From NCBI RefSeq assembly GCF_021190955.1, contig NZ_JAIOAO010000005.1, positions 186,001-250,000 of the forward strand: a stretch of DNA of 64,000 nt, in the 5' to 3' direction. This DNA is from Parachryseolinea silvisoli. Lineage in GTDB: Bacteria; Bacteroidota; Bacteroidia; Cytophagales; Cyclobacteriaceae. Under the pieces are notes generated by a model. That model did no database searches. It saw only the letters and a list, made by a program, of their open reading frames with translations, and was not told the DNA's origin. Made by a program: the position numbers and the translations under genes. Every line of letters begins with the position of its first letter. The first letter of the stretch is position 1. Positions 17,687-25,566 of the stretch are shown piece by piece.

Positions 17687-18247
17687 ATGAAATACCTCAT
17701 CGCCGGCCTCGGCAACCCCGGGCCAGAATATGAGCTGACACGCCACAATATTGGTTTTCTGGTGCTCGACCAACTCGCCGACGCGCACCAGACTAATTTC
17801 ACCGTGGGCCGTCTGGCCGAGAAAGCCGAGTTCAGACACAAAGGCAAGACGATACACCTCATCAAGCCTAACACATTCATGAACCTGAGCGGCAAGGCCA
17901 TTGCGTATTGGCTGCAAGAGCTGAAGATCCCGAAAGAAAACCTGCTGGTCATTGTCGATGATCTTGCGCTGCCGTTTGGTAGTCTGCGCATGCGTACGCA
18001 AGGCAGCGCGGCAGGACACAACGGCCTCAAGAACATCGAGCTGGTATTAAATGGTCAGGACTATTCCCGTCTGCGGTTTGGTATCGGCAATGACTTTGGC
18101 AAAGGGCAGCAGGTAGACTTTGTACTCAGCAACTTTGCCGCGGAAGAAATGGCACAGTTACCCGAGGTGATGAAAAAGGCGAATGATATGGTTCTTTCAT
18201 TCTGCCTGATCGGCGCGGCCAAAACCATGAGTCAATTCAACAATTAA
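17687..18247 (+). CDS. pth: peptidyl-tRNA hydrolase
   Basis: This enzyme releases tRNA from prematurely dropped peptidyl-tRNA (EC 3.1.1.29). It has 186 residues, the normal size. The signature [18 protein letters not shown] holds the catalytic histidine near residue 22. [23 protein letters not shown] and [11 protein letters not shown] are the other conserved blocks. It follows rplY after a terminator and precedes the thiamine-binding-type gene by 9 bases. Confidence 0.97.
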   Translation: MKYLIAGLGNPGPEYELTRHNIGFLVLDQLADAHQTNFTVGRLAEKAEFRHKGKTIHLIKPNTFMNLSGKAIAYWLQELKIPKENLLVIVDDLALPFGSLRMRTQGSAAGHNGLKNIELVLNGQDYSRLRFGIGNDFGKGQQVDFVLSNFAAEEMAQLPEVMKKANDMVLSFCLIGAAKTMSQFNN

Positions 18248-18256
18248 CGCTTCCCC

Positions 18257-18535
18257 ATGAAACACCAGGTACACGTAGCTATACAGATCGTCCCCATCGG
18301 CGGTGGTCACCCCTATCCCATTATCGACACGGCGCTGGAGGTCATTGCACAGTCCGGCGTAGACCATCGCGTGGGCGCGATGGAGACCGTCATGCAAGGG
18401 CCGTACGACGTGCTGATGGATGTAGCCAGGCGCGCACAGGAGGCCTGCCTGGCGGCGGGTGCCGATGACGTTGTCGTGACCATGAAGGTGCATGCACGCC
18501 GCCAGGGCGATATTACCTGGGAAGAAAAAGAATAA
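18257..18535 (+). CDS. thiamine-binding family protein (MTH1187/YqgV type)
   Basis: This is a 92-residue protein of the small alpha/beta family once called DUF77, now thiamine-binding protein. Family-typical features are the N-terminal strand VAIQIVPIGGGHPYPIID, the central GVDHRVGAMETVMQG and a C-terminal strand DDVVVTMKVHAR. Members bind thiamine or related compounds as ferredoxin-like oligomers; the actual ligand here is not shown by the sequence. It is probably co-transcribed with pth and converges with metG with only 5 bases between the ends. Confidence 0.85.
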   Translation: MKHQVHVAIQIVPIGGGHPYPIIDTALEVIAQSGVDHRVGAMETVMQGPYDVLMDVARRAQEACLAAGADDVVVTMKVHARRQGDITWEEKE

Positions 18536-18540
18536 GAGCC

Positions 18541-20637
18541 CTAGCTCACAGTGGAGCCTGGCGCCACATCCTCGGTAGGGCGTATCAAGCGCAGCTTGCC
18601 GTCATTGTCTTCTGCCATCAGGATCATGCCCTGCGACTCGATGCCCATCATTTTACGCGGGGCAAGGTTGGCAATGAAGGTCACTTGCCTGCCGACCATC
18701 TCGTCGGCGCTATAGTGTTTGGCGATGCCGCTGAGGATAGTACGACGACCGAGGCCATCGTCTACAGTCAGCTTAAGCAGTTTGTCAGACTTCTCCATTT
18801 TCTCCGCAGCCACCACTTCGCCTATACGAATGTCGAGCTTCGAAAAATCGTCAAAGGCAATTTCGGGCTTGAGGGCCTTCGTGGCTGCCACGGCATGGGC
18901 TGCTTCGGGTACAGCAGTGAGCGGCGTCTTGCGCAGGCGCTCCATTTGCTTTTCAATGTCGGCATCCTCCACCTTCTTATACATCAATTCCGGCGTGCCC
19001 AGGGCAGCGCCTTGCGCCACAACATGTACCAACTCTTCCTTTTGCCAGAATTGCTTGCGCGCGACTTCAAACAAATCGCTGTTGAGCTGGCGACGAATCG
19101 ACGCAGCGCCATCTGGCAGGAATGGCTCGCATGCCAAACCAATGTTGCCGACAATCGTCAATGAATAGTTCAGGATGGCTGCAACGGCCTCCATATCCTC
19201 TTTCGCCAACTTCCAGGGCTCTGTATCAGCCAGGAATTTATTGCCGATCCGCGCGAGGTTCATCATCTGGAACTGCGCCTCGCGGAAGCGGAAGTTTTTC
19301 AAACAGGCCGTCATTTCTTTTACAGCCTGGTTCAGATCGTTATGTGCTTGTTGGTACAGGGTCAGTATTTTTTTACGGCGATCGTCGGTACCCGGCAGCT
19401 CTTGCTCGGCGGGTACTTTACCATCAAAGTATTTACCTGTCAGCACCATCACGCGGTTTACGAAATTACCCAAAATGGACACCATCTCGCTGTCGACCTT
19501 TTGTTGGTAATCCTTCCAGGTGAAGTCTGCGTCCTTCGCTTCGGGCGAAATCGACGTGAGTACATACCGCAGCTCGTCGCGACGGCCCGGGAAATCGTGC
19601 AAATATTCGTGCAGCCACACCGCATGGTTACGCGATGTAGACAGCTTGTCCCCCTCCAGGTTCAGAAACTCATTAGCCGGTACGTTGTCGGGCAGAATAA
19701 AGTCGCCCGCAGCCTTGAGCATCGAGGGAAAGATGATACAGTGAAATACGATATTGTCTTTCCCTATAAAGTGGATCAACCGTGTTTCCGGATCCTTCCA
19801 GTATTTTTCCCAATCGTTGGGCTTCAACTCTTTGGTAGCCGAGATGTAACCAATGGGCGCATCGAACCACACATACAACACTTTGCCTTCTGCATCCGGC
19901 AGTGGCACCGGAATACCCCAATCGAGGTCGCGTGTAATCGACCGCGGCTGCAACCCCTGGTCGAGCCACGACTTGCACTGGCCGTACACATTGGTCTTCC
20001 AGTCTTTATGGCCTTCGATGAGCCACTCGCGCAGCCAGTTTTCAAACTTATCGAGCGGGAAGTACCAGTGCCGCGTCGGCCGCAGCACCGGCGTATTACC
20101 CGACACCGTGGAGCGCGGGTTGATCAATTGGCGTGGACTGAGGCTCGTACCGCATTTCTCGCACTGATCGCCGTAGGCATTCGGGTTGCCGCAGTTGGGA
20201 CACGTGCCGATGATATAACGGTCTGCCAGAAAGATGCCTTCCTGCTCGTCGTAGTATTGGTCTGACGTCTCTTCGATGAAGAGGTTCTGGTCGTAGATTT
20301 TTTTGAAGAACTCCTGGGCGGTTTCGTAGTGCACCGGGTTGGAGGTGCGGGAATATATGTCAAAGCCGATACCAAAATCCTCAAACGCTTTCTTCATCAT
20401 GTGATGATACTTGTCGACGAAGACACGCGGCGACACCCCCTCTTTCTTGGCGCCGAGGGTAATGGCTACGCCGTGCTCGTCAGAACCACAGATAAAGACC
20501 ACATCTTCGCCCCGCAGGCGCAGGAAGCGCACGTAGGTGTCCGCCGGCAGATAGGCGCCGGCAATGTGACCGATGTGAAGGGGACCGTTTGCATACGGCA
20601 ATGCGGCCGTGATGGTATGACGTTTAAATTGACTCAT
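18541..20637 (-). CDS. metG: methionyl-tRNA synthetase
   Basis: This enzyme charges tRNA-Met (EC 6.1.1.10). From the ATG at 20637 it has 698 residues. Domains in order: the Rossmann catalytic core with the HIGH motif ([11 protein letters not shown]), the zinc knuckle [18 protein letters not shown], the KMSKS-equivalent loop DKLSTSRN, the helical anticodon-binding domain, and a C-terminal tRNA-binding OB domain ([20 protein letters not shown]). The KLSTS version of the loop is normal for this subgroup. The frame extends 12 codons upstream to 20673, but that segment lacks family similarity and overlaps a near-consensus promoter (CATCTTTG). Confidence 0.97.
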   Translation of the reverse strand: MSQFKRHTITAALPYANGPLHIGHIAGAYLPADTYVRFLRLRGEDVVFICGSDEHGVAITLGAKKEGVSPRVFVDKYHHMMKKAFEDFGIGFDIYSRTSNPVHYETAQEFFKKIYDQNLFIEETSDQYYDEQEGIFLADRYIIGTCPNCGNPNAYGDQCEKCGTSLSPRQLINPRSTVSGNTPVLRPTRHWYFPLDKFENWLREWLIEGHKDWKTNVYGQCKSWLDQGLQPRSITRDLDWGIPVPLPDAEGKVLYVWFDAPIGYISATKELKPNDWEKYWKDPETRLIHFIGKDNIVFHCIIFPSMLKAAGDFILPDNVPANEFLNLEGDKLSTSRNHAVWLHEYLHDFPGRRDELRYVLTSISPEAKDADFTWKDYQQKVDSEMVSILGNFVNRVMVLTGKYFDGKVPAEQELPGTDDRRKKILTLYQQAHNDLNQAVKEMTACLKNFRFREAQFQMMNLARIGNKFLADTEPWKLAKEDMEAVAAILNYSLTIVGNIGLACEPFLPDGAASIRRQLNSDLFEVARKQFWQKEELVHVVAQGAALGTPELMYKKVEDADIEKQMERLRKTPLTAVPEAAHAVAATKALKPEIAFDDFSKLDIRIGEVVAAEKMEKSDKLLKLTVDDGLGRRTILSGIAKHYSADEMVGRQVTFIANLAPRKMMGIESQGMILMAEDNDGKLRLIRPTEDVAPGSTVS

Positions 20638-20715
20638 GGTGCTTTCTAAAACCGTTGACTGAACAACGTGCAAAGATGATAATAGTAAAGGACGTAAAAA
20701 AATTCCCGAAGGTCG

Positions 20716-22917
20716 TCAGATGGACGGCTTTTCGGCGCCTTCATCGAGATTGGGCGGATAGGCCGGGAAGATCACGTAGAACTCGGTGTATCCCTCCGGA
20801 GTCGTTTGCAGTCCTACCCTACCCCCAAGTTTAGCGGTAGCGGTTTTTACAATGTACAAGCCAATACCCCCGGTCTCCGAACGCTCCGACGCCCGGAAGA
20901 ACATCCGAAACAGCTTGCCCGGATTTTCTTCGCTGATGCCGATGCCATTGTCCACCACGCGCATCTTTACGTACCCCTTGTCCATCGGCAGAATGTATAT
21001 CTCCACAAACGACTCGACAGTGGCCGCCTCGTTGTAAAACTTGATGGCATTGTCGATAAGATTTTCCAGTACAATACGAATCAGCTCGCGGTCGGAACGG
21101 ATCATGGCCCGCTCGTCGATCTGCTTGCGAATCACCAACTTTTGGGGCAGGCCCTTTTTCTTTTCAAGCATGAGCACGTCGTTGACGATAGACTCGAAGT
21201 CGACCTGGCTAATGGACAACTTTGAGTTGTTGATCTGGTTAATGATCAACAATCGCGTGAGAATGGTGTTCAGTCGCTCTGCCGTGGTGTCGAGCTTGCG
21301 CAGGTAGTCGAGCGCCACGGGGTCTTTCACATCCAGCAACGCCACGTTGCACATGCCTTTAAGACTGGCCAGCGGCCCGCGAATGTCGTGCGAGGTCTTG
21401 TAGATAAAATTATCAAGCTCGTCGTTCACCTGTTTCAGTGACTGGTTGGCGCGCTCCAGGTCGACGGTCTTGGCCTCCACCTCTTTGTCGAGGTATTTAT
21501 TTTTGCTCTCTAACAATTCATTCTGTGCCTGGATAGTTTCCTTCGCTTCTGAAAGTTGGGCGTTGACACGCTTGATGGTCCGGTTGCTTCGCTGAAGTAC
21601 CAGCACCAGCATACCGGCTAACATCGCAATGATGGCAATGGCAAAGTTGAGATCGCTTTGTTGTTTGATGACCTGCTCCTTGGCGGCAATGATGCTGATG
21701 TTCTCCCGCTCTTCATAGTCCGTCTGGATGTTGGCTACGTTCCTAACAAGCTCTTCGCTGATAACGCTGTCCTTTAGCTGAATGTACTTGTTTTGGTAGA
21801 GAGACGCATTTTGGAAATCGTCTCTGCGGGTATACAGCACGGCAAATTGCTTATACGTATCCAGCAATAGCTGATCGTATCCCAATTCGGAGGAAAGCGC
21901 TTCGGCCCGTCGAAGGCTCAGCTCGGAGGCTTTGAGATCGTTCTCCTCCCGCGCCACCTGGGCCAGGTATACCATATTCTCAATTTGAAAGCGCTTGTCG
22001 TTATCCTGCCGGGCGATCTCCAGGGAGCGTTCAAAATGCCGGCGTGCTTCCTTGAACTCTCCGAGTAGAAAGTTGGACACCCCCAAACCGAAATGTGCTT
22101 CGATAAGAATGCTGAGGCTGCAGTTATCGGCGCAGATCTTCAACGCTTCGCTGATATACTTCTGCGCCTGGTGAAATTCTTCGGCGCCTGCCCCGCCGAT
22201 CTGGTTATAACACAAGCCCAGGTTGATGAGAAGCCTGTCGAGGTCGTACGTATCGTTTGCTTCGCGTTTGATATCCAGTGCCTTGGTGTAGAACTCGATC
22301 GCTTTCCCATAGTGTTTCATCTTGAAGTACACCAGGCCGATGTTGTTCAGCGCAATACTGATCTCGCTTTTTACCCCATCCCGCTCTCGGGCGATCAGCG
22401 TCTCGAAATTATACTCCAGTGCTTTTCCATAATCCGCGCGCAGGGTATATATCAGCGCAATGGAGTTCAGCAGGATTTTATTCTCGGCAGCATAGCCGTT
22501 CCTGCGGGCGATCCCCAACCCTTGTTCGGATTTTCTCAACGCCTCGTCAAGACGCTCCAGGCGTCGCAGCGCTGACGCCTCGAGCATGATGCCTTTCACG
22601 ATTCGAAGGCTATCGCCCTGGTCCCATCCAATGCGTGCGGCCTCCGTTGCGTATGACAGCGCTTCACGTTGACGCGAGTCCAGGATCAGCGCACGCGCCA
22701 GGTCATATAGTATATCAAATTTCTCGCTATCGCTCTTACCGGGCAACAAGCTCTTCAACGAGTCGATCCGCGCCGATCGTTGTTCTTGTCCACTCACATT
22801 TCCCGCTACAATCAGAAGAAGAACAATGGCGGCTAGCTTACGAAAGTTTAAAAAATTTAGGTACACGGGTGAGGTTACAAATTTTAATACGGGAAAAGAT
22901 TCAACTAAACCTGCCAA
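20716..22917 (-). CDS. TPR-containing sensor histidine kinase
   Basis: This is a membrane sensor kinase of about 733 residues. An N-terminal signal-like helix (KLAAIVLLLIVAGNVSGQ) is followed by roughly 370 residues of TPR helices (for example EISIALNNIGLVYFKMKHYGKAIEFYTKAL), probably periplasmic. Next come one membrane segment (FAIAIIAMLAGMLVLVLQ, about 425-445), a coiled coil, the HisKA box KTSHDIRGPLASL (about residue 507) and the HATPase motifs ENLIDNAIKFYNE, VVDNGIGISEE and GGIGLYIVK. It has no receiver domain, and no response regulator lies beside it. The start is uncertain; a GTG at 22866 would give a neater signal peptide. It is divergent from the small-peptide cluster at 23133. Confidence 0.92.
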   Translation of the reverse strand: MAGLVESFPVLKFVTSPVYLNFLNFRKLAAIVLLLIVAGNVSGQEQRSARIDSLKSLLPGKSDSEKFDILYDLARALILDSRQREALSYATEAARIGWDQGDSLRIVKGIMLEASALRRLERLDEALRKSEQGLGIARRNGYAAENKILLNSIALIYTLRADYGKALEYNFETLIARERDGVKSEISIALNNIGLVYFKMKHYGKAIEFYTKALDIKREANDTYDLDRLLINLGLCYNQIGGAGAEEFHQAQKYISEALKICADNCSLSILIEAHFGLGVSNFLLGEFKEARRHFERSLEIARQDNDKRFQIENMVYLAQVAREENDLKASELSLRRAEALSSELGYDQLLLDTYKQFAVLYTRRDDFQNASLYQNKYIQLKDSVISEELVRNVANIQTDYEERENISIIAAKEQVIKQQSDLNFAIAIIAMLAGMLVLVLQRSNRTIKRVNAQLSEAKETIQAQNELLESKNKYLDKEVEAKTVDLERANQSLKQVNDELDNFIYKTSHDIRGPLASLKGMCNVALLDVKDPVALDYLRKLDTTAERLNTILTRLLIINQINNSKLSISQVDFESIVNDVLMLEKKKGLPQKLVIRKQIDERAMIRSDRELIRIVLENLIDNAIKFYNEAATVESFVEIYILPMDKGYVKMRVVDNGIGISEENPGKLFRMFFRASERSETGGIGLYIVKTATAKLGGRVGLQTTPEGYTEFYVIFPAYPPNLDEGAEKPSI

Positions 22918-23132
22918 TTTTGAGGTATCAATTTAATTCTAATAAACCTATTACAAAAACATAAACCCGACAAACTCATGAAAAAGTGGCCCACCTCACA
23001 TGGCTTTCTTTCATGGTTGGCGACCCGACCACACCGACAACACGGTCTCGCAAGCGACCGCCACACAAATTGGGGTCTCCCGGGCTAACACAAACGGAAA
23101 CTATTATCGAACATATCTAACTACTACCTACT

Positions 23133-23267
23133 ATGAGAAAAGCCATTTATATACTGTTGTTTGCCTTCATTTCGAGCATAACAATTTCGGCCTGTACCGA
23201 AGAGGAGATTACGCCGGCCTGCGATGACAACGGTGGCGGTCGTGGATCGACAGATGGCCCCTTCTAA
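23133..23267 (+). CDS. small lipopeptide precursor 1 of a tandem family
   Basis: This is a 44-residue precursor. The signal part (MRKAIYILLFAFISSITISA) ends at a lipobox cysteine. The mature peptide would be a 24-residue lipopeptide beginning CTEEEITPACDD and ending NGGGRGSTDGPF. The acidic residues right after the cysteine resemble the lipoprotein export signal that sends lipoproteins to the cell surface in Bacteroidota. This copy alone has a second cysteine (C30). Its codons differ from copies 2 and 3 mostly at third positions within the conserved tail, which shows it is translated and under selection. I do not recognise the family. It is the first gene of the cluster and is divergent from the sensor kinase. 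Confidence 0.8.
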   Translation: MRKAIYILLFAFISSITISACTEEEITPACDDNGGGRGSTDGPF

Positions 23268-23313
23268 TCCCCATAAAAAAAACCTATTGACCTACTATTA
23301 AACGAATTACCAC

Positions 23314-23445
23314 ATGAAAAAAATCATCTACATCATCCTTTTTGCCCTGGTTTCAAGCGTAGCCATCACAGCCTGCACCGAAGAAGAAGTAGCCCCTACG
23401 TCTTCCAACGGCGGCGGACGCGGATCGGCAGATGGCCCTTTCTAA
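23314..23445 (+). CDS. small lipopeptide precursor 2 of a tandem family
   Basis: This is a 43-residue precursor with signal MKKIIYIILFALVSSVAITA, then the lipobox cysteine. The predicted mature part is a 23-residue lipopeptide: CTEEEVAPTSS followed by NGGGRGSADGPF. The first 77 bases of the gene are identical to those of copy 3, so the two come from a recent duplication or gene conversion, yet the middle (residues 27-31) differs completely. The C-terminal motif is the same as in copy 1. It lies 46 bases after copy 1, in the same orientation. No known family recognised. Confidence 0.82.
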   Translation: MKKIIYIILFALVSSVAITACTEEEVAPTSSNGGGRGSADGPF

Positions 23446-23567
23446 TCCCTTAAACAAAGCTTATTCACCTATACCAAACGACATACTCCCATGAAAAAAA
23501 TCATCTACATCATCCTTTTTGCCCTGGTTTCAAGCGTAGCCATCACAGCCTGCACCGAAGAAGAAGT
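23314..23567 (+). repeat. 77-bp direct repeat within peptide genes 2 and 3
   Basis: Positions 23314-23390 and 23491-23567 are identical over 77 bases, 177 bases apart. They cover the start codon, signal peptide, lipobox and TEEEV. After this the sequences diverge for a few codons and become similar again at the conserved tail. Confidence 0.9.
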
Positions 23568-23625
23568 GACACCTCAGCAGACCTTTAACGGCGGTGGACG
23601 CGGATCTGCAGACGACGCTTTCTAA
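23491..23625 (+). CDS. small lipopeptide precursor 3 of a tandem family
   Basis: This is a 44-residue precursor with the same signal and lipobox as copy 2. The predicted mature part begins CTEEEVTPQQTF and ends NGGGRGSADDAF. The change from DGPF to DDAF makes its end intermediate between copies 1-2 and copy 4 (ADQAF). It lies 45 bases after copy 2, and the spacer resembles the one before copy 2 (CCTA, then AAACGA, then ATG). Function unknown. Confidence 0.82.
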   Translation: MKKIIYIILFALVSSVAITACTEEEVTPQQTFNGGGRGSADDAF

Positions 23626-23674
23626 CCCAACCCTATCCTTATAACCATTTCCCAATATTTTGATTATCAAGACT

Positions 23675-23854
23675 ATGAAAACTAAAGTTATAATCCTCCT
23701 CGCTGCTTCGGCCCTGGTTACGTTATCGTTCACCTTTGTGACTGTACGCGGTAAAGAAGCCCCCCAGGCCGTTAAGACCGAGATCACCAACACAAGCGCT
23801 GCCGAAGCTTCAGCCCCTGCCGGCGGCTTTACCATGGCAGACCAGGCATTCTAA
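23675..23854 (+). CDS. small exported peptide 4, sharing the C-terminal motif
   Basis: This is a 59-residue protein with a hydrophobic N-terminus (KVIILLAASALVTLSFTFV) that acts as signal peptide or membrane anchor. It has no cysteine, so it is not a lipoprotein. A 25-residue low-complexity linker rich in Ala, Thr, Glu and Pro follows. The last ten residues, GGFTMADQAF, align with GGRGSADDAF and GGRGSADGPF of the three upstream lipopeptides. It therefore shares only the tail with its neighbours. The ATG at 23675 is preferred over an in-frame TTG at 23660. It follows copy 3 by 49 bases in the same orientation. Unknown family. Confidence 0.75.
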   Translation: MKTKVIILLAASALVTLSFTFVTVRGKEAPQAVKTEITNTSAAEASAPAGGFTMADQAF

Positions 23855-24437
23855 TGGACGTTCACTCAGACACATCCGTTATGCCATCCTGTATTCCAAC
23901 AACCCCCATGCTACGCTATCATCTCAGCCCGCATTCACTTCCTTGCTGAGCCTCCTGAAGGCCCACAAAGAGGTGAATGCCCGCTGATCCGTTGGTCCGC
24001 TACCCAACCGCTGTTTCCACTGCCTCCCGCAGTTTTTGCCGATATCCGGCCTCTACATTCCATGTTCATCCCCCTTTATCAGAGCCTGTCCGGGCACTCG
24101 AATTCTTATTTTCTGTTTTTTCGGCAACCCACCGGGCCAATCGTCCGTGTAATAGGAAGTAGTTAAACTAATACTTTAACACCGTCTTTTGTAAAAATCA
24201 GACCATTTATTACATGACTAAATCGTAATATTACAATGGTTTTAGTGTCTTTCTGACGTCCAATAATCCCTGTTTTTGCGCTATTCTGCACGGTTGCTTT
24301 GGTAACCGGAAATTTTGCACGGAAACAACACATCCCCAGATTTTAAGTGTAAAACGGTGCATTCGACGAGTGTAATGGGGATTTTTTGCCACAGTTAACG
24401 GCAAATCAACAGAATTAGCGGCAGGCGTAAACCCTAT
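23855..24437. other. non-coding interval after the peptide cluster
   Basis: No convincing gene lies here. The short open frames have unusual composition and no similarity I can see. A weak hairpin followed by T (24019-24037) may end the peptide transcript. The part from about 24160 to 24240 is AT-rich and contains small palindromes (GTTAAA with TTTAAC, and GTAATATTAC), which may be regulatory but face no nearby start codon. Confidence 0.6.
24019..24037 (+). terminator. weak candidate terminator of the peptide cluster
   Basis: ACTGC and GCAGT pair around CTCCC and are followed by TTTTG. The stem has only five pairs, so the call is tentative. It is the best plus-strand candidate in the 600 bases after peptide 4. 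Confidence 0.3.
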
Positions 24438-24464
24438 AGAAAAAGCCCTTGCAAGAGAAGGGCT
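24438..24464 (-). terminator. second of two tandem terminators after bioB
   Basis: AGCCCTT (24444-24450) and AAGGGCT (24458-24464) form a stem. On the minus strand it is followed by TTTTTCTATA. It backs up the stronger hairpin at 24484-24529. Confidence 0.6.
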
Positions 24465-24483
24465 GGTGCCCATAGCGTTGTAA

Positions 24484-24529
24484 AAGAAAAACGCGGGAGG
24501 CCCGTTCCGAAAAACGTGCCTCCCGCGTT
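24484..24529 (-). terminator. first terminator after bioB
   Basis: AACGCGGGAGGC (24490-24501) and GCCTCCCGCGTT (24518-24529) pair perfectly over 12 bases. On the minus strand they are followed by TTTCTTTTA. The hairpin lies about 30 bases past the bioB stop codon. Confidence 0.8.
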
Positions 24530-24557
24530 ATCATGGCGGGTAGACCAACCGGTTTGT

Positions 24558-25526
24558 TTATACTAGCTGCTCCTTGTACGCCTGACGCGGACGTAGTTGA
24601 AGCGTCTGGAACATCTCTTGATCCTTGACGTAACCGGGGTTCGGCGTCGTGAGCAATTTGTCGCCAGCAAAGATACTGTTGGCGCCGGCCATAAAGCATA
24701 GCGCCTGTTCTTCCAGGTTCATGCGAACACGGCCTGCCGACAACCGCACCATGGCATGCGGCATGATGATGCGTGCCGTCGCAATCATGCGCACCATCTC
24801 CCATACAGACACCTTCGGCTGATCTTCCAGCGGCGTGCCCTCTACAGGCACCAGTGCATTGACAGGCACCGACTCTGGGTGCTGCGGCAACGTAGCCAAT
24901 GTATACAGCATACCGATGCGGTCCGCTTCGCCTTCGCCCATCCCAATGATACCCCCCGAACAAACCGAGATGTTCGCATTGCGGACGTGCTCGAGCGTGT
25001 CGAGACGATCCTGGTATGTGCGCGTCGTGATAATATCGTCGTAAAAATTCTCGCTTGTGTCGAGGTTGTGATTGTAGGCATACAACCCGGCATCCTTCAG
25101 CTTCTGTGCCTGCTCGGGTGTGAGCATACCCAGTGTGCAGCACACTTCCAGGCCCAGAGTATTAACACCCTTTACCATTTCGATCACTTTGTCGAAGTCG
25201 CGGTTGTCACGCACCTCGCGCCAGGCAGCGCCCATACAAAAGCGTGTGCTGCCAGACTCCTTGGCTTCTACCGCCTTCTGCAATACCTCCCCTACTTCCA
25301 TCATCTTGTGCGCCTTCACACTGGTATTATACCGGGCTGCCTGCGGGCAGTAAGCACAATCTTCAGGACAGCCGCCGGTCTTTACCGACAGCAGCGTACA
25401 CACTTGTACCTCGCCGGCCTGGTGATACTGCCGGTGCACGGTCGCCGCTTCGTACATCAGGTCGAGTACGGGCTTGTTGTAAATGGCGGCGATCTCTTCC
25501 CGCGTCCAGTTATTGCGTATCGTCAT
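24558..25526 (-). CDS. bioB: biotin synthase
   Basis: This radical SAM enzyme inserts sulfur into dethiobiotin (EC 2.8.1.6). It has 322 residues. The SAM-cluster motif is [12 protein letters not shown] (CxxxCxxC). The other conserved blocks include [14 protein letters not shown], the [13 protein letters not shown] region, the [10 protein letters not shown] block and the RLSAGRV motif that carries the arginine ligand of the second cluster. No other biotin genes are adjacent. It is monocistronic, with a promoter -7 element at 25557-25564 and two terminators after it. It is a normal BioB and shows no sign of being a peptide-modifying enzyme for the neighbouring peptide cluster. Confidence 0.97.
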   Translation of the reverse strand: MTIRNNWTREEIAAIYNKPVLDLMYEAATVHRQYHQAGEVQVCTLLSVKTGGCPEDCAYCPQAARYNTSVKAHKMMEVGEVLQKAVEAKESGSTRFCMGAAWREVRDNRDFDKVIEMVKGVNTLGLEVCCTLGMLTPEQAQKLKDAGLYAYNHNLDTSENFYDDIITTRTYQDRLDTLEHVRNANISVCSGGIIGMGEGEADRIGMLYTLATLPQHPESVPVNALVPVEGTPLEDQPKVSVWEMVRMIATARIIMPHAMVRLSAGRVRMNLEEQALCFMAGANSIFAGDKLLTTPNPGYVKDQEMFQTLQLRPRQAYKEQLV

Positions 25527-25556
25527 ATTTTCTCAGTTAGAGGATAAATGAATAGA

Positions 25557-25564
25557 CAAAAATA
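25557..25564 (-). promoter_or_regulatory. -7 element of the bioB promoter
   Basis: On the minus strand this reads TATTTTTG, an exact TAnnTTTG match 30 bases before the bioB start, in the short gap after sppA. The -33 element is not evident. Confidence 0.5.
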
Positions 25565-25566
25565 GG

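Noticed and set aside
19640-19690. Loss of the KMSKS motif in metG
   Set aside because: The KLSTS form is a normal variant of this synthetase group.
19342-20265. 307-residue frame opposite metG
   Set aside because: It overlaps the catalytic and zinc regions of metG and has no recognisable features.
23000-23227. 75-residue frame overlapping peptide 1
   Set aside because: It is in another frame; the lipopeptide frame has a signal, a lipobox and third-position conservation.
23977-24162. 61-residue frame after the peptide cluster
   Set aside because: No signal, no tail motif, and it covers the candidate terminator; the composition looks non-coding.
24231-24473. 80-residue minus-strand frame after bioB
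   Set aside because: It runs through a terminator hairpin and has no recognisable features.
24558-25526. bioB as a peptide-modifying radical SAM enzyme for the nearby peptides
   Set aside because: It has the full BioB motifs and length, its own promoter and terminators, and the opposite direction; it is a plain biotin synthase.
24756-25547. 263-residue frame opposite bioB
   Set aside because: It is a shadow of bioB with His/Arg-rich composition.
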